7,200 nucleotides of DNA, taken from contig JBBIVA010000146.1 of assembly GCA_037439945.1 (NCBI GenBank), positions 1 to 7,200 on the forward strand, in the 5' to 3' direction. The notes beneath the pieces are model-generated. The model was given only the letters and a program-made list of their open reading frames with translations. It made no database searches and had not been told where the DNA came from. This DNA comes from CALEUX01 sp037439945. GTDB lineage: Bacteria; Bacteroidota; Bacteroidia; Bacteroidales; Marinilabiliaceae. Positions 1 through 6,539 of this stretch are shown one piece after another. The translations under genes and the position numbers were made by a program. Every line of letters begins with the position of its first letter. Position 1 is the first letter of the stretch.

Positions 1-3000
1 GTGGCAACAAGCGCAAATATTAATCAAATAACTGCTAATCTTGCAAATTATGTTCTCATTAGTGATTTACAGTCTGCTTATTATAACAAAACCCAATCCG
101 ACCAACGATACGCCAAATTAGCGGGCGATTCAACACAGGATTTTACCATTAAAGATTTGACAATACATGGGACTGTCAACCGCTGGCTGGCTGATACCAT
201 CACTGTAGATGACGCCAATTTACAACTCAACAGGCGTCAGGGCGGTGCAACAGTAGCCAGTGGGCTTATCATATTTAATAGAGATACACAACAGGAGGTT
301 ACTAAGCTTCAATATGGGGTAAATAACCTTTGGGCTATTGATGACAGGCGTATTGCAACAATATCTAATTCCCCAACAGCTAATCAAATAGTTTATTGGG
401 ATAGTGCAACTGCGTCATTGCTTAGCCGCTCAAGTGCTTTTAATTCCGATGCACTACAAGGCTATGCGGCAAGTGCATTTCCGCGTAAAGGTGAAAACGC
501 AAGCGTTTCAGGCGCATGGGTTTTTTCTCAAATGATAAATGCCCCTGGTTTTTCACATCAAACGCCCCAATTGGCTGCTGCTACCGAAGCTAATCAAATC
601 CTTGTTGTAAATAATTCGAGCGGGTCAATAAGCCCGCAGCCCCCTGGTCAATCCATCGCGGCTATAAATAAAGCAATCAGCTTTAATTGGTATAACGAAA
701 ATTGGCAAATGGGGGGCATCAGGGGATGGAGTACTGAATCTATAGGTTTGGGTATTGCAAAATTTGGTACTGATTTATGTTTGCGTGTAAATACTGATGG
801 GGTATATTTCAAAAACAACCTTTCAACAGCAGGTATATTTTCGTCAGGTTTTGCCGGTTCTGGCTGGAGACTCGATGCAACAGATAATCATTTAACAGTT
901 GATAAGTTGACTGTTAGGAGACAAATGAACGTTTATGAACTGGTTGCTAATCAGATTAGGGCTACCAACGGAAGCTTGTGGGTCAGTGATGTCGTTAAGA
1001 TAAGTCACGTTAGCGCTGGAGACCTTTGGGATTTAAGATTCGATAATGATAATGGACGAAAAGGAAAAGTTTTTGTACCCGGGGATATCATTAAGGCTCA
1101 ACGATTCGATGGAAGAAATACAAAGGTGACGGTATTAAAGGTAGAGGATTATGAGGTAAATAACCCTGAATATTATTTTTGTAGTTTTCTTCAAGGAAGT
1201 GCTCCTGAAGCTGGCGATGAATTTGTTCGCATTGGTAATGTTTCTGATTCCAACCGTCAAGGCTCAATCTATATTACTTCATCTGATGATGGAGCGCCTT
1301 ATATGGATGTTTTGGATGGTGTTAATACTGCTTCACTGGCAGGTAAAACACGTCTTCGTATCGGGAAACTTTCTGGTATTCCCGGGCAATCTGGTTATGG
1401 TATATGGGGAAGCCGTGACGGGGTTAATGAAGCCTTTGCGATTAGCTCCAATGGTTATGCAAGGATAGCCGGTTGGAATTTTGATAATACAAGGCTGTAT
1501 TCTGGTTCTGTATTAGGAGCCAATGCTCCGGGCCTTGAATTAAACAAGGATGGGTATATTAGCTTGCATAGAAATAATGCCAACCGGTTAGTGTTTACAA
1601 ATTGGAATGATAATGATTGGGGTATTGGTGGCTACATAAATGATGTTCCTGTTTTTCAACTTGGTTCAACAAACAAGATAGCAGGTTGCAATTTCAACGC
1701 TGGTTCAATTTGGTCAACAGGTGAGAAATGGAAGCTTAATGCTGATGGTTCAGGGCATTTAGCAGGGAATAAAATATCTTGGGGTGCCAACGGTAATTTG
1801 ACAATACAACAAAGTTTGATTGCACAGTCATTAACAGGGCAGTTATTACAGTCAACAAATTGGGCAGGAGAAAACAGCGCAACAGGGGCTCTTTTTGCTC
1901 TTAATAATGGAAGGTTGCAATTTGGTAATGTAATAGATATTAATTCAGCAACCAATGAAATTATTGTGCGTGACATAATTAATTCGCGTGATGGTGTTCG
2001 TATTGGTAATTTTGATTTATCATCTACCGCGGGCGGAGGCTCTTCTATTGAAGGAAGTATACTTGGAAATTTATCTTTTCCCCCTAATATTAATGATAAT
2101 TGTTTCGGCACATCTTATATTAATTCATCAAGAACATTAACCACTACAGTATCAAATTTAACAACCAACTTAATAACCGGAAATAGCTATAACCTTTCTT
2201 TTTCTCTTAGGTTTTCATTATCATCCTATAATCTAAAAAACGCATATATTACACAGTTGAAGTTAGAAGCTGACAGTTTTTTTGATGATATTAATTTTAA
2301 TGCTACTATTACAATAACCGATGGGCTTAACAATGTTGTTCATTTGCAAAATGAGCCGATGTCAGGTTTTTATTTTCCTGGCGATGTTCTAAATATTGAC
2401 GCATTTGTCAACAAAACATTTACCGCCCTGCATACCACGTTAAGGGTTAAAATAGAAATTACATCTAACGCTAAATATGTTTTATATTCATCGTGGACAC
2501 CTGGTGGGTTTAGAGTTGATGAATATAACACTAAATGTAATTTACTTGCAAAACCTTCAACCATACTTTCATTAAAAAGCGTTTCCGGTGTTACAGAGAT
2601 TTCCACTAAAGGTTTTTTAAGTCTTTGGGGTTCCACTAAGTATTTTCAAATAAAAGACGTAGCGGGAAATAACCCCTTTGTTACTGCAAAGGGCTATACA
2701 CTTCTTGAAAGCAGTGATGGAAATAATAAACTGGAGGTAAATGATAGCGGGGTAAAAGTAACAGGAAATTTTGCCCTGGGTTATTTTGAAAATTCTTTAG
2801 TGTCAGGTACATCCGGTACGCCAACAATAGTTGATACAAATATGTTTAGTACAATTTATGCGTCAAGAAGCAATGCGGCAGGCTTTATAAGGTTAACAGG
2901 TGGGCAGCCAGGCCAATTTCTTATTATAGTTAACACTAATAATAGTTTCGATTTAACAGTGCAGAATACCGTGCTGGGAAATTTAGTGCTTAACGGGGGC

Positions 3001-3093
3001 ATGGGTATGCTTTTAACATACGTACCGGCTTTGTTAGGACCGTTACGCTCTGCCGGTTGGTTTAGGCTGGCGCAATTTGATAATAACTGGTAA
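1..3093 (+). CDS. Phage tail fibre / tail-tip structural protein
   Basis: A 1030-residue protein, probably part of the distal tail apparatus that contacts the host surface. Near the N terminus (residues about 27-42) is a YNKTxSDxRYAKLAG stretch typical of tail fibres. At about 151-175 there is a second fibre-like unit (LQGYAASAFPRKGENAS... then VSGAWVF). Around 307-330 comes an RxxNVYELVANQIRATNGSL segment, and near 451 RLRIGKLSGI, both of which I associate with Bacteroidota phage tail proteins. Two degenerate internal repeats are visible: a Trp/Gly-rich unit (NWxNxxWxxGG, in the first and middle thirds) and an IAGxNFxxxxxxSxS unit. There is no signal peptide or visible enzymatic motif. GTG is the first codon of the window, so the true start may lie upstream and the protein may be partial. 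The family call is inferred from motifs, not a search. Confidence 0.78.
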   Translation: MATSANINQITANLANYVLISDLQSAYYNKTQSDQRYAKLAGDSTQDFTIKDLTIHGTVNRWLADTITVDDANLQLNRRQGGATVASGLIIFNRDTQQEVTKLQYGVNNLWAIDDRRIATISNSPTANQIVYWDSATASLLSRSSAFNSDALQGYAASAFPRKGENASVSGAWVFSQMINAPGFSHQTPQLAAATEANQILVVNNSSGSISPQPPGQSIAAINKAISFNWYNENWQMGGIRGWSTESIGLGIAKFGTDLCLRVNTDGVYFKNNLSTAGIFSSGFAGSGWRLDATDNHLTVDKLTVRRQMNVYELVANQIRATNGSLWVSDVVKISHVSAGDLWDLRFDNDNGRKGKVFVPGDIIKAQRFDGRNTKVTVLKVEDYEVNNPEYYFCSFLQGSAPEAGDEFVRIGNVSDSNRQGSIYITSSDDGAPYMDVLDGVNTASLAGKTRLRIGKLSGIPGQSGYGIWGSRDGVNEAFAISSNGYARIAGWNFDNTRLYSGSVLGANAPGLELNKDGYISLHRNNANRLVFTNWNDNDWGIGGYINDVPVFQLGSTNKIAGCNFNAGSIWSTGEKWKLNADGSGHLAGNKISWGANGNLTIQQSLIAQSLTGQLLQSTNWAGENSATGALFALNNGRLQFGNVIDINSATNEIIVRDIINSRDGVRIGNFDLSSTAGGGSSIEGSILGNLSFPPNINDNCFGTSYINSSRTLTTTVSNLTTNLITGNSYNLSFSLRFSLSSYNLKNAYITQLKLEADSFFDDINFNATITITDGLNNVVHLQNEPMSGFYFPGDVLNIDAFVNKTFTALHTTLRVKIEITSNAKYVLYSSWTPGGFRVDEYNTKCNLLAKPSTILSLKSVSGVTEISTKGFLSLWGSTKYFQIKDVAGNNPFVTAKGYTLLESSDGNNKLEVNDSGVKVTGNFALGYFENSLVSGTSGTPTIVDTNMFSTIYASRSNAAGFIRLTGGQPGQFLIIVNTNNSFDLTVQNTVLGNLVLNGGMGMLLTYVPALLGPLRSAGWFRLAQFDNNW

Positions 3094-3136
3094 AGAAAAT
3101 GAACTGCTAATTAGTTACTAAATTAAAATTTTTGAT

Positions 3137-3472
3137 ATGACAAAGAAAAGCAACAAAACCATTTTTTTGGGCGTTAAAGACCGCCTTTACATCCCTCAGT
3201 TATTGCCTGAGAAGGGAACCTACCTTGACCTGTTAACCGCTAAACACATCGAGCGAAAAGTAGAGTTCAGCAGCGAAGAACTTGCGGAGTTGAAAATAAG
3301 GCAAGGTGGCGGCGGAATTATAACATGGGATGTAGAAGCCGAGAAGCCACTTCAACTCCAATTAACCGAGCAGGAGCAGGAGTTGTTAAACGTTCACATT
3401 GACCGTAAAAGCGAAGCGGGTGAGCTTCCTTATTACATGATTGAAACCATTGAAAAGCTGAAAAATAACTAA
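3137..3472 (+). CDS. Hypothetical phage protein, 111 aa, following the tail gene
   Basis: I do not recognise a named family. The protein is short, soluble and charged, with no signal peptide, membrane segment or Cys cluster. It has an N-terminal beta-like part (TIFLGVKDRLYIPQLLPEKG), a middle helical part (LLTAKHIERKVEFSSEELAEL), a Gly-rich turn near residues 57-60, and an acidic, helical C-terminal third. The ATG has an A/T-rich leader without a Shine-Dalgarno site, as is normal for Bacteroidota. It lies 43 bases after the tail gene on the same strand, so it is probably co-transcribed. By position it could be a small tail accessory or chaperone, but nothing in the sequence proves this. Its stop is followed within 6 bases by the structured stretch at 3479-3593. 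Confidence 0.75.
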   Translation: MTKKSNKTIFLGVKDRLYIPQLLPEKGTYLDLLTAKHIERKVEFSSEELAELKIRQGGGGIITWDVEAEKPLQLQLTEQEQELLNVHIDRKSEAGELPYYMIETIEKLKNN

Positions 3473-3478
3473 TCAAAT

Positions 3479-3593
3479 GGGTCGGGGTATAGAGCCCCCG
3501 GCTCGTATTGAGCTCTCTCAACTTCTCAATACACAAAGGTGCACACACACCACGCCAGGGGCAAATGCCTTCGGTAGGTGTGTGTGCACCTTT
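3479..3593 (+). ncRNA. Three adjacent hairpins: candidate structured RNA or complex terminator
   Basis: Hairpin 1 pairs 3479-3487 with 3496-3504 (9 bp including two G-U pairs, 8-base loop). Hairpin 2 starts at the next base and pairs 3505-3512 with 3525-3532 (8 bp, perfect; GTATTGAG/CTCAATAC). Two bases later, hairpin 3 pairs 3535-3551 with 3577-3593 (17 bp, perfect). The loop of hairpin 1 (AGAGC, 3491-3495) is complementary to GCTCT at 3512-3516 at the edge of loop 2, so a 5-bp loop-loop contact is possible. Hairpin 2 has an alternative inner form, TTGAG 3508-3512 with CTCAA 3517-3521. I read no convincing protein through it. Whether it is a separate RNA, a leader of the downstream genes or only a terminator cannot be told from sequence alone. 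Confidence 0.4.
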
Positions 3594-3595
3594 TT
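3535..3595 (+). terminator. Rho-independent-like terminator, 17-bp perfect stem
   Basis: The arms AAAGGTGCACACACACC (3535-3551) and GGTGTGTGTGCACCTTT (3577-3593) are exact reverse complements, and the 3' arm runs into TTTTTAATTT. The loop is 25 bases, long for a terminator, but can itself fold (CC 3555-3556 with GG 3573-3574; GGGGC with GCCTT around an AAAT turn). The T run is on the plus-strand 3' side, so it fits termination of the tail transcript before the modification genes. Confidence 0.65.
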
Positions 3596-3634
3596 AATTT
3601 GAGAGAGATTACAAATATATAAAAAAGTAGAAAA

Positions 3635-3769
3635 ATGAGTAAAACAAAGTATCAGTACAAGCCGCAGTTCGCCATAGTGGTTAAGTGCGGCAGCGAAGAG
3701 GAGCAGAAACTTATTTATGAGGTTTTGCGCAAAGTTGGATTAACTAATTTAAAAGTTGTTAGCGTATGA
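3635..3769 (+). CDS. Small protein, 44 aa, translationally coupled to the ABC-GNAT gene
   Basis: The ORF begins MSKTKYQYKPQFAIVVKCGS and ends in TGA overlapping the ATG of the next gene (ATGA, 3766-3769). It looks like one small alpha/beta unit: a strand (FAIVVKC), an acidic helix (SEEEQKLIYEVLRKVG) and a closing strand (LKVVSV). From memory, similar short units with a V-C-xSEEEQxxLYExL pattern occur in phage proteins, but I cannot name the family. It has only one Cys, so it is not a zinc finger. No Shine-Dalgarno site is seen before its ATG. The overlap and the absence of any ribosome site before the next gene suggest that its translation feeds the ABC-GNAT gene. It may also be a small partner of that enzyme. 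Confidence 0.7.
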   Translation: MSKTKYQYKPQFAIVVKCGSEEEQKLIYEVLRKVGLTNLKVVSV

Positions 3770-4905
3770 AGATTGAAATTAACCACAACTGCGAGAACTA
3801 TAATAGCTATAGGGCTAACAGAGTGAAATCGCTATTTAATGCCGAAAACGGGCATGAGTGGAACCATGTTGCTGAAATTCCGATAGAAGGGATGGACTGG
3901 AAAATTGGCTTGGTTGTTGGGCCGTCCGGCTCGGGCAAATCAAGTATTGGCCAGCGCATTTTTAGTGAACCCATGCATGACCTTTATGCGGGCTGGCCCA
4001 ACGATGAACCAATAATTGACGCCATTGCACCAGATGGCGACTTCAACCAGGTAACAGCGGCCTTATCAGCTGTTGGACTTGGTGATGTACCCTCTTGGCT
4101 GAGGCCCTTCAGGGTGCTTAGTAATGGGGAAAAATTTCGAGCAGGCCTTGCAAGGCTTTGCGTTGAAAGGCCTCAAAGAGCGGTCGTAGATGAATTTAGT
4201 AGTGTTATTGACAGGCAAATTGCAAAAGTAGGTGCCGCCGCCTTTTCTAAAACGTGGAAGCGAGGTACCGGGCAAATAGTGCTATTATCATGCCACTATG
4301 ATATAATCGAGTGGCTACAACCTGACTGGATTTACTTTACTCAGGAGGCACGGTTCGCCCGTGACTGTCTTCGGCAACGCCCACAACTCGAGCTTGAAAT
4401 TTATAAAGTCAAAGGAAGTGTGTTCCGGTATTTTAAGCCGCATTATTATTTAGACCTACCGCTCCCTGTTGCGGCCGAATACTTTGTTGGCGTTATAAAT
4501 GGAGAGCCTGTTTGTCATGTAGCCGTGGCGCCACTATTTACGGCAAATGCATACCGCTCTACCCGCCTTGTTGTAATGCCCGAATGGCAAGGAATTGGAG
4601 TGGGTACTAAGTTCTTAGACGCTATTTGCCAATACCACTTAGAAGGTCGCGGTCGGTGTGGCCATGCCTATCCAACTTTCTTCCATACGTCTCACCCCCA
4701 ATTATGCGGGGCACTAAGATACTCTAAACGGTGGGAACAAACTGGAGCCTCTCTATATGGGGCTAATAAGGCAAGATCGGCCGCCTCTATACATAGGTCA
4801 AGAGTTAAAAACGGAAAGAAATTTAACGATGGCACCATTGGGTGCGCCTCCGGATATGGGGGCCACTTTAGGGCCGTACAGTCTTTTAAATATTTAGGAG
4901 GTTAA
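3766..4905 (+). CDS. ABC ATPase fused to GNAT acyltransferase domain
   Basis: A 379-residue two-domain protein. The ABC ATPase half (about 1-200) has Walker A GPSGSGKSS (52-60, Lys58), signature LSNGEKFRAGLAR (118-130; Asn replaces the usual first Gly), Walker B AVVDE (139-143, Glu143), D-loop SSVID (145-149) and H-loop SCHYD (His177). It has no membrane segments, so it is a soluble, non-transporter ABC protein. The C-terminal half holds a GNAT core (about 213-330) with the acetyl-CoA loop VVMPEWQGIGVGTKFLDAI (QGIGVG 275-280), then a TFFHTSHP stretch (304-311) and a basic, Gly-rich tail. The layout matches what I remember as COG2401, ABC-type ATPase fused to a predicted acetyltransferase. Phage Mu Mom, which modifies adenine in DNA, is also GNAT-fold, so a Mom-like DNA role is plausible but inferred. 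There is no Shine-Dalgarno site; the start overlaps the preceding stop. Confidence 0.85.
   Translation: MKIEINHNCENYNSYRANRVKSLFNAENGHEWNHVAEIPIEGMDWKIGLVVGPSGSGKSSIGQRIFSEPMHDLYAGWPNDEPIIDAIAPDGDFNQVTAALSAVGLGDVPSWLRPFRVLSNGEKFRAGLARLCVERPQRAVVDEFSSVIDRQIAKVGAAAFSKTWKRGTGQIVLLSCHYDIIEWLQPDWIYFTQEARFARDCLRQRPQLELEIYKVKGSVFRYFKPHYYLDLPLPVAAEYFVGVINGEPVCHVAVAPLFTANAYRSTRLVVMPEWQGIGVGTKFLDAICQYHLEGRGRCGHAYPTFFHTSHPQLCGALRYSKRWEQTGASLYGANKARSAASIHRSRVKNGKKFNDGTIGCASGYGGHFRAVQSFKYLGG
4896..4901 (+). promoter_or_regulatory. Strong Shine-Dalgarno site AGGAGG
   Basis: A perfect AGGAGG inside the last codons of the ABC-GNAT gene, 5 bases before the ATG at 4907. It fixes the start of the formyltransferase-like gene. 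Other genes here lack such a site, which is normal for Bacteroidota, so this one stands out. Confidence 0.75.
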
Positions 4906-4906
4906 T

Positions 4907-5380
4907 ATGAGAATACTAATTCTTGGAGAGCCAGATACGTTGGCTTATACAGCATCTTACAACTTGGTTAAAAGCCTTGGACATTCAGTGGTTGATTCAT
5001 GCCCAGCTGACATTGCAATTGCTCCACTTTTAACTAAAATATTAACGAGGGAGGAGATTAACCGCCCCAATCATGGAACGATAATCTTTCACCCGAGCCC
5101 CCTACCCTACGGTCGTGGGGCTAAAGCTATAAAAATGGCTTATCAAAGAGGGGAGCCTGTTACGGCGGCTACATGGTTTTGGGCAAACCAAGGTGTTGAC
5201 AAAGGAGATATATGCGAGCAGGAGATTATCAAAATAGATTACTCGATTAGGGCCAGAGAATTTTATGAACGCGATATAATCCCCGCCATGTTAAGAACCC
5301 TTGAGAGAGCCTTAAAATGTGTTGATATAGGATTATTTAGGAGAGTGCCCCAGGTTGAAGCCTTTTCAAGCTATGATTAA
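4907..5380 (+). CDS. Formyltransferase-fold protein, 157 aa, with altered catalytic motif
   Basis: It resembles the N-terminal catalytic domain of N10-formyl-tetrahydrofolate-dependent formyltransferases (Fmt, ArnA, sugar formyltransferases). A Rossmann-like start (MRILILG) is followed by PADIAIAPLLTKILTREEI and the family motif HPSPLPYGRG (62-71), then the loop GVDKGDI (96-102). His62 and Asp98 match the catalytic His and Asp. The catalytic Asn expected two residues before the His is Ile60. The usual Fmt domain is about 200 residues, so this one is compact, and the C-terminal OB-like domain is absent. The gene starts one base after the ABC-GNAT stop and is surely in the same operon. It may donate or transfer a one-carbon or other group in a joint modification of DNA or a sugar. 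The lost Asn means formyl transfer cannot be assumed. Confidence 0.78.
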   Translation: MRILILGEPDTLAYTASYNLVKSLGHSVVDSCPADIAIAPLLTKILTREEINRPNHGTIIFHPSPLPYGRGAKAIKMAYQRGEPVTAATWFWANQGVDKGDICEQEIIKIDYSIRAREFYERDIIPAMLRTLERALKCVDIGLFRRVPQVEAFSSYD

Positions 5381-5400
5381 AGGACTTTTAAACTATATTT

Positions 5401-5439
5401 AATAACGCACCATTAAAACCGGTGCGTTATTTTCTTTTT
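5401..5439 (+). terminator. Rho-independent terminator ending the modification operon
   Basis: AATAACGCACC (5401-5411) and GGTGCGTTATT (5421-5431) form a perfect 11-bp stem with a 9-base loop, followed by a T-rich run (TTCTTTTT). It lies 20 bases after the formyltransferase-like stop and is well placed to end that transcript. Confidence 0.8.
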
Positions 5440-5440
5440 A

Positions 5441-5476
5441 CACAAATCGTTTTTAATTTTATCACAAATCGTTTTT
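5441..5476. repeat. 14-bp direct repeat, 22-base period
   Basis: CACAAATCGTTTTT occurs at 5441-5454 and again at 5463-5476 with no mismatch. It sits right after the operon terminator, where the phage-like block gives way to the AT-rich tract. It could be a paired protein-binding site or a junction scar; the sequence does not decide. Confidence 0.6.
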
Positions 5477-5488
5477 CGCATTATATTA

Positions 5489-5647
5489 TCACCAATAGTT
5501 AGTTAAATATGTAGCGGCCATAATGCCTAATAATATTAGCTTTTTGACTTTTTTCTGATTTTTATCAGAGGGTTGGTAATTTCCGAACACGTTAAAATAT
5601 CGATCAAGCATTAACATACTGTGATTAATTGTTTTAATATTTACCAT
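5489..5647 (-). CDS. Possible small protein, 52 aa, with hydrophobic C terminus
   Basis: This is a doubtful gene. A minus-strand ORF can start at the ATG at 5647 with GGGAG 10 bases upstream. It encodes a polar, Lys-rich middle (DKNQKKVKKL) and a short hydrophobic end (LILLGIMAATYLTNYW) that is too short for a confident membrane helix. The same frame stays open upstream to 5746, but that part lies antisense to the coding-like fragment at 5650-5847, so I prefer the inner start. No family is recognised. It stands alone on the minus strand, between the operon terminator and the start-less fragment. Confidence 0.28.
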   Translation of the reverse strand: MVNIKTINHSMLMLDRYFNVFGNYQPSDKNQKKVKKLILLGIMAATYLTNYW

Positions 5648-5649
5648 AG

Positions 5650-5847
5650 AGAATACTCCCTGTTTCTCATTGGAATATATATAGACCAATAAATGTTTCG
5701 GGTTATACCTTTCAAGTACTTGAACAAGGTGTTTTACGAAGAACATTTGGTTTTAGCAGTTTAAAGGAGCGTTTAAAACTATATAAGCCCACCGGGGTTA
5801 CAAATGGGCAAATTGATGAATTAGTTGATTTTTATTCAGGTTTATAA
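5650..5847 (+). pseudogene. Start-less C-terminal coding fragment A, possible toxin tip
   Basis: A 65-codon open stretch, bounded on the left by an in-frame TAG at 5647-5649 and ending in TAA. It has no good start codon. Its composition is protein-like (WNIYRPINVSGYTFQVLEQG), and its last third, FSSLKERLKLYKPTGVTNGQ, is clearly related to the fragment ending at 6522 (FSSPKTRLKLFKPIGVTDAQ). Similarity of two diverged copies in frame is evidence that this was coding. It ends 11 bases before the first lipoprotein gene. One reading is the displaced C-terminal tip of a secreted toxin next to its immunity lipoprotein; no toxin fold is recognised, so this is inference. Confidence 0.5.
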
Positions 5848-5858
5848 ATTGAAATCAA

Positions 5859-6335
5859 ATGAAAAAACTAAGATATTTTTTAATCTCGCCTTTTATTGTT
5901 GTGCTTTTTTTATCCTGCGATCCTGAGACTTGTTATTATTATAAGATAAGGAACAAAAGTATTGCCATAATTGATGTTTTGGTCTATGAAAATGAAGGCA
6001 ACTTAAGGGATGGTCAGTCTGCAATTGGTTTAGTATTGAATGACAGTTATAATCTTTCAGAAATCTTTTGTGGCAGAGGGGCTGGAGGTGCTCCTTTCCA
6101 AAGCAGAAACAAGACGGATTCAATAGTTGTAATCTTTAATGATACTATAAAAGTAGTAATTTTTAGTTCTGAGATGGAAGATTTGAGTAATAATATCTTT
6201 GGAAGTAAGTCGCCTTTATTTTTTAATGCATGGCATTCAGTGAGAATAAAGAAGGAAAAAGACTATTACGAATACGAATTCACCAACTGGCATTACCAAA
6301 AGGCATTGGAAGCCTATGGTTATGCTATTGAGTAA
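5859..6335 (+). CDS. Small lipoprotein 1, 158 aa
   Basis: The N terminus is a signal peptide of lipoprotein type: MKKLRYF, a hydrophobic core (LISPFIVVLFL) and a lipobox ending in SC with Cys20. After cleavage the protein would be anchored by lipid in the periplasm or outer membrane. The mature part is beta-rich and soluble, with no known enzymatic motif, and a second Cys at 25. The last dozen residues (YQKALEAYGYAI) are shared with the lipoprotein at 6614-7024. The ATG has an A-rich leader (GAAATCAA) and no Shine-Dalgarno site. It directly follows start-less fragment A, which would suit an immunity protein, but no immunity family is recognised. Confidence 0.7.
   Translation: MKKLRYFLISPFIVVLFLSCDPETCYYYKIRNKSIAIIDVLVYENEGNLRDGQSAIGLVLNDSYNLSEIFCGRGAGGAPFQSRNKTDSIVVIFNDTIKVVIFSSEMEDLSNNIFGSKSPLFFNAWHSVRIKKEKDYYEYEFTNWHYQKALEAYGYAIE
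6292..6331 (+). repeat. 40-bp direct repeat, copy 1
   Basis: These 40 bases are identical to 6981-7020. They encode the shared end of lipoprotein 1. Similarity continues past the stop into the hairpin at 6344-6380 with a few changes. Confidence 0.9.
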
Positions 6336-6343
6336 AAATTGTT

Positions 6344-6380
6344 TTATCCGGGGCTTGGCTATTAGTCAGGCTCCGAATAA
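6344..6380 (+). terminator. Hairpin after lipoprotein 1, degraded terminator
   Basis: Arms 6344-6359 and 6365-6380 pair over 16 positions with one mismatch (C6348/A6376) and three G-U pairs around a 5-base loop. Only a weak T stretch (TTTA) follows. It is recognisably related to the cleaner hairpin at 7031-7071 after lipoprotein 2, so the two gene ends share an ancestor. Confidence 0.55.
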
Positions 6381-6522
6381 TTTATGCTCTTTAAAACAAA
6401 ATGGTTTAAAGATGACGTTTGATTTTAGTAGCCCAAAAACCAGGTTGAAACTATTTAAACCGATTGGAGTTACTGATGCTCAATTAGATTTGTTATTTAA
6501 AAGATATGAGGAGGTTTGGTAA
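6379..6522 (+). pseudogene. Coding fragment B, related to fragment A
   Basis: The frame ending in TAA at 6520-6522 gives MTFDFSSPKTRLKLFKPIGV from an ATG at 6412, then TDAQLDLLFKRYEEVW. It aligns with the end of fragment A over about 35 residues, with weak similarity reaching back a further 10 or so residues (KQNGLKMTF against EQGVLRRTF). A 36-residue protein from 6412 is possible, but the similarity before that ATG suggests a truncated copy of a longer C-terminal region. The left limit given here is approximate. The frame can be read back to 6316 through the hairpin and the end of lipoprotein 1, which I regard as chance. Confidence 0.45.
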
Positions 6523-6539
6523 AATAAAACGAGCCATGA

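Noticed and set aside
1199..1468. 89-residue plus-strand ORF inside the tail gene
   Set aside because: It lies wholly within the tail coding frame, is Met/Leu-heavy and low in complexity, and has no start context. It is a frame shadow.
1656..2111. 151-residue minus-strand ORF antisense to the tail gene
   Set aside because: It is antisense to a long, motif-bearing tail frame; its Pro/Leu/Cys-rich composition is typical of a shadow, and there are no recognisable motifs.
2370..2636. 88-residue minus-strand ORF antisense to the tail gene
   Set aside because: Same reason: fully antisense to the tail frame and without any domain or start signal.
3318..3548. 76-residue minus-strand ORF across the hairpin region
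   Set aside because: It overlaps the end of the 111-residue gene and the hairpins, whose palindromic bases explain the open frame. No protein-like pattern.
3479..3593. A tRNA or a CRISPR-like repeat in the hairpin stretch
   Set aside because: No four-arm cloverleaf, T-loop or anticodon arm can be formed, and no repeat-spacer periodicity is present; the three hairpins differ in sequence.
4066..4275. 69-residue minus-strand ORF
   Set aside because: It is antisense to the signature and Walker B region of the ABC ATPase, which is certainly coding on the plus strand.
3766..4365. ABC transporter ATPase
   Set aside because: No membrane permease lies nearby, the ATPase is compact, and it is fused to a GNAT domain, so a transport role is unlikely.
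5893..6123. 76-residue minus-strand ORF
   Set aside because: It is antisense to lipoprotein 1, which has a convincing signal peptide. Its His/Cys content comes from the reverse frame.
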